A stretch of 64,000 nucleotides of DNA, from assembly GCA_900541465.1 (NCBI GenBank), contig UQJY01000002.1, positions 62,001 through 126,000 of the forward strand. Reading direction: 5' to 3'. This document shows positions 63,430 through 64,000 of the stretch, in pieces. The DNA comes from an uncultured Fusobacterium sp. GTDB taxonomy: Bacteria > Fusobacteriota > Fusobacteriia > Fusobacteriales > Fusobacteriaceae. A program made the translations under genes and the position numbers. Under the pieces are notes generated by a model. That model was given only the letters and a program-made list of their open reading frames with translations. It searched no databases and was not told the origin of the DNA. Numbering within the stretch: the stretch's first letter is position 1; every line of letters begins with the position of its first letter.

Positions 63430-64000
63430 ATGGAAATAAAAAGAGCTGAAAAAATGGGTTTCTGTTTTGGAGTTGCAGGGGCTATAAATCTATGCAATAA
63501 AGTTGTGTCAGAAAAAAAATTTGAGGGAAGATTGTTTATTCTGGGAATGCTTGTACATAACAAAAATGTTACCTCAGATATGGAAAAAAAAGGATTTATA
63601 ACTTTATCTGAAGAGGATTTGAAAGAGGGAAAAATAAATCTTCAAAAAAAAGATACAGTAATTATAAGAGCACACGGGACAACTAAAGAAATTTATGATA
63701 TACTAGAGAAAGAAAAAGTAAAAATCTATGATGCCACTTGTGTTTTTGTGGAGAGAATAAGAAAAGCTCTTGTGGAAGCAGAGAAAAGCGGTAAAAAAAT
63801 AATATTTATCGGAGATAAATATCACCCTGAAGTAAAAGGAATAGTTTCTTTTGGAAATGATGTAAGCATTGTAAATTCATTTGAAGAGTTTACAGAACTT
63901 TCCATTGACAGTGAAAAAGAATACTGTCTTTTAACTCAGACAACCTTAAACAAAGAACTTTTTTTCCGTATAAAAGATTACATAGAAGAAAATTATAAAA
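63430..64000 (+). CDS. ispH: 4-hydroxy-3-methylbut-2-enyl diphosphate reductase, N-terminal part (runs off window)
   Basis: 190 codons are visible and the frame is open at the right edge. Iron-sulfur and substrate residues are MGFCFGVAGAI (first Cys), LVHNKNV, IRAHGTTKEI, DATCVFVERI (second Cys), HPEVKG and LLTQTTLN. It makes isopentenyl and dimethylallyl diphosphate in the MEP pathway. The usual Pro after the second Cys is Val here. In some anaerobes IspH is fused to S1 RNA-binding domains; the C-terminus is not visible to test this. It starts five bases after ptsH. Confidence 0.9.
   Translation, partial: MEIKRAEKMGFCFGVAGAINLCNKVVSEKKFEGRLFILGMLVHNKNVTSDMEKKGFITLSEEDLKEGKINLQKKDTVIIRAHGTTKEIYDILEKEKVKIYDATCVFVERIRKALVEAEKSGKKIIFIGDKYHPEVKGIVSFGNDVSIVNSFEEFTELSIDSEKEYCLLTQTTLNKELFFRIKDYIEENYK

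Overview
The window is strongly AT-rich, with dense, mostly co-directional gene blocks separated by short hairpin terminators. The gene content points to an anaerobic Gram-negative member of the Fusobacteriaceae, most likely Fusobacterium. Evidence: a fusobacterial-type autotransporter passenger with its conserved N-terminal segment, type III glutamine synthetase, cysteine desulfidase, AGCS and DAACS amino-acid symporters, a [FeFe]-hydrogenase maturase, D-lactate dehydrogenase and PTS general proteins. Genus is inferred from protein character only; species cannot be fixed. No rRNA, tRNA, transposase, integrase or CRISPR array was recognised.

Left arm (1-6050) is accessory. A very large autotransporter passenger runs off the left edge and carries thirteen NYG-type repeats. 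Behind a 690-bp gene-free stretch lies a compact replication module: a consensus promoter with palindromic operators, two small helix-turn-helix proteins, a replisome-organiser-like protein whose gene contains four iterons at 22-23 bp spacing, and a DnaC-like helicase loader. It looks like the replication unit of a prophage or integrative element, but no integrase or structural gene is visible.

6.0-24.7 kb: a decarboxylase-arginase fusion; a DJ-1 protein; slyD-rpiB-HIT; a structured RNA with its own promoter and terminator, followed by a run of hairpin repeats; nhaC; ldhA; popT (DUF368); rpsT; then a DinG helicase with an N-terminal JAMM domain, pgpH, ybeY and a lipase-like protein in one probable transcript. 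A textbook sigma-54 promoter drives a cystathionine-lyase/cysteine-desulfidase pair.

24.8-39.7 kb: a sigma-54 enhancer-binding regulator; an arsenic-type operon (permease, thioredoxin-like protein, ArsC, ArsR) with a perfect palindrome at its promoter; a second sigma-54 promoter before a glutaredoxin-like protein and a DAACS symporter; a TruA-KH fusion with an HD protein, a B12-binding radical SAM protein and ung; and a D-serine/D-hydroxyamino-acid operon (GntP permease, DsdA, DSD1-like enzyme) opposite an XRE-cupin regulator.

39.7-64 kb: a YibE/F membrane protein, alkaline phosphatase, galE, a radical SAM protein, a DUF1846 protein, a P-type metal ATPase with an extreme His/Cys-rich segment, hydE, an alanine/glycine symporter, HU, ruvC, uvrA, a dispersed hairpin repeat, ruvA, a PIN-PhoH ATPase, a nitroreductase, glnA type III, ptsI-ptsH, and the start of ispH.

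The main second-look items are the iteron-bearing replicon, the two sigma-54 promoters flanking a sigma-54 activator, the unidentified structured RNA near 10.7 kb, the multi-domain fusions, and a dispersed repeat whose two copies show compensatory stem changes. Product calls rest on motif recognition by eye; no database search was run.
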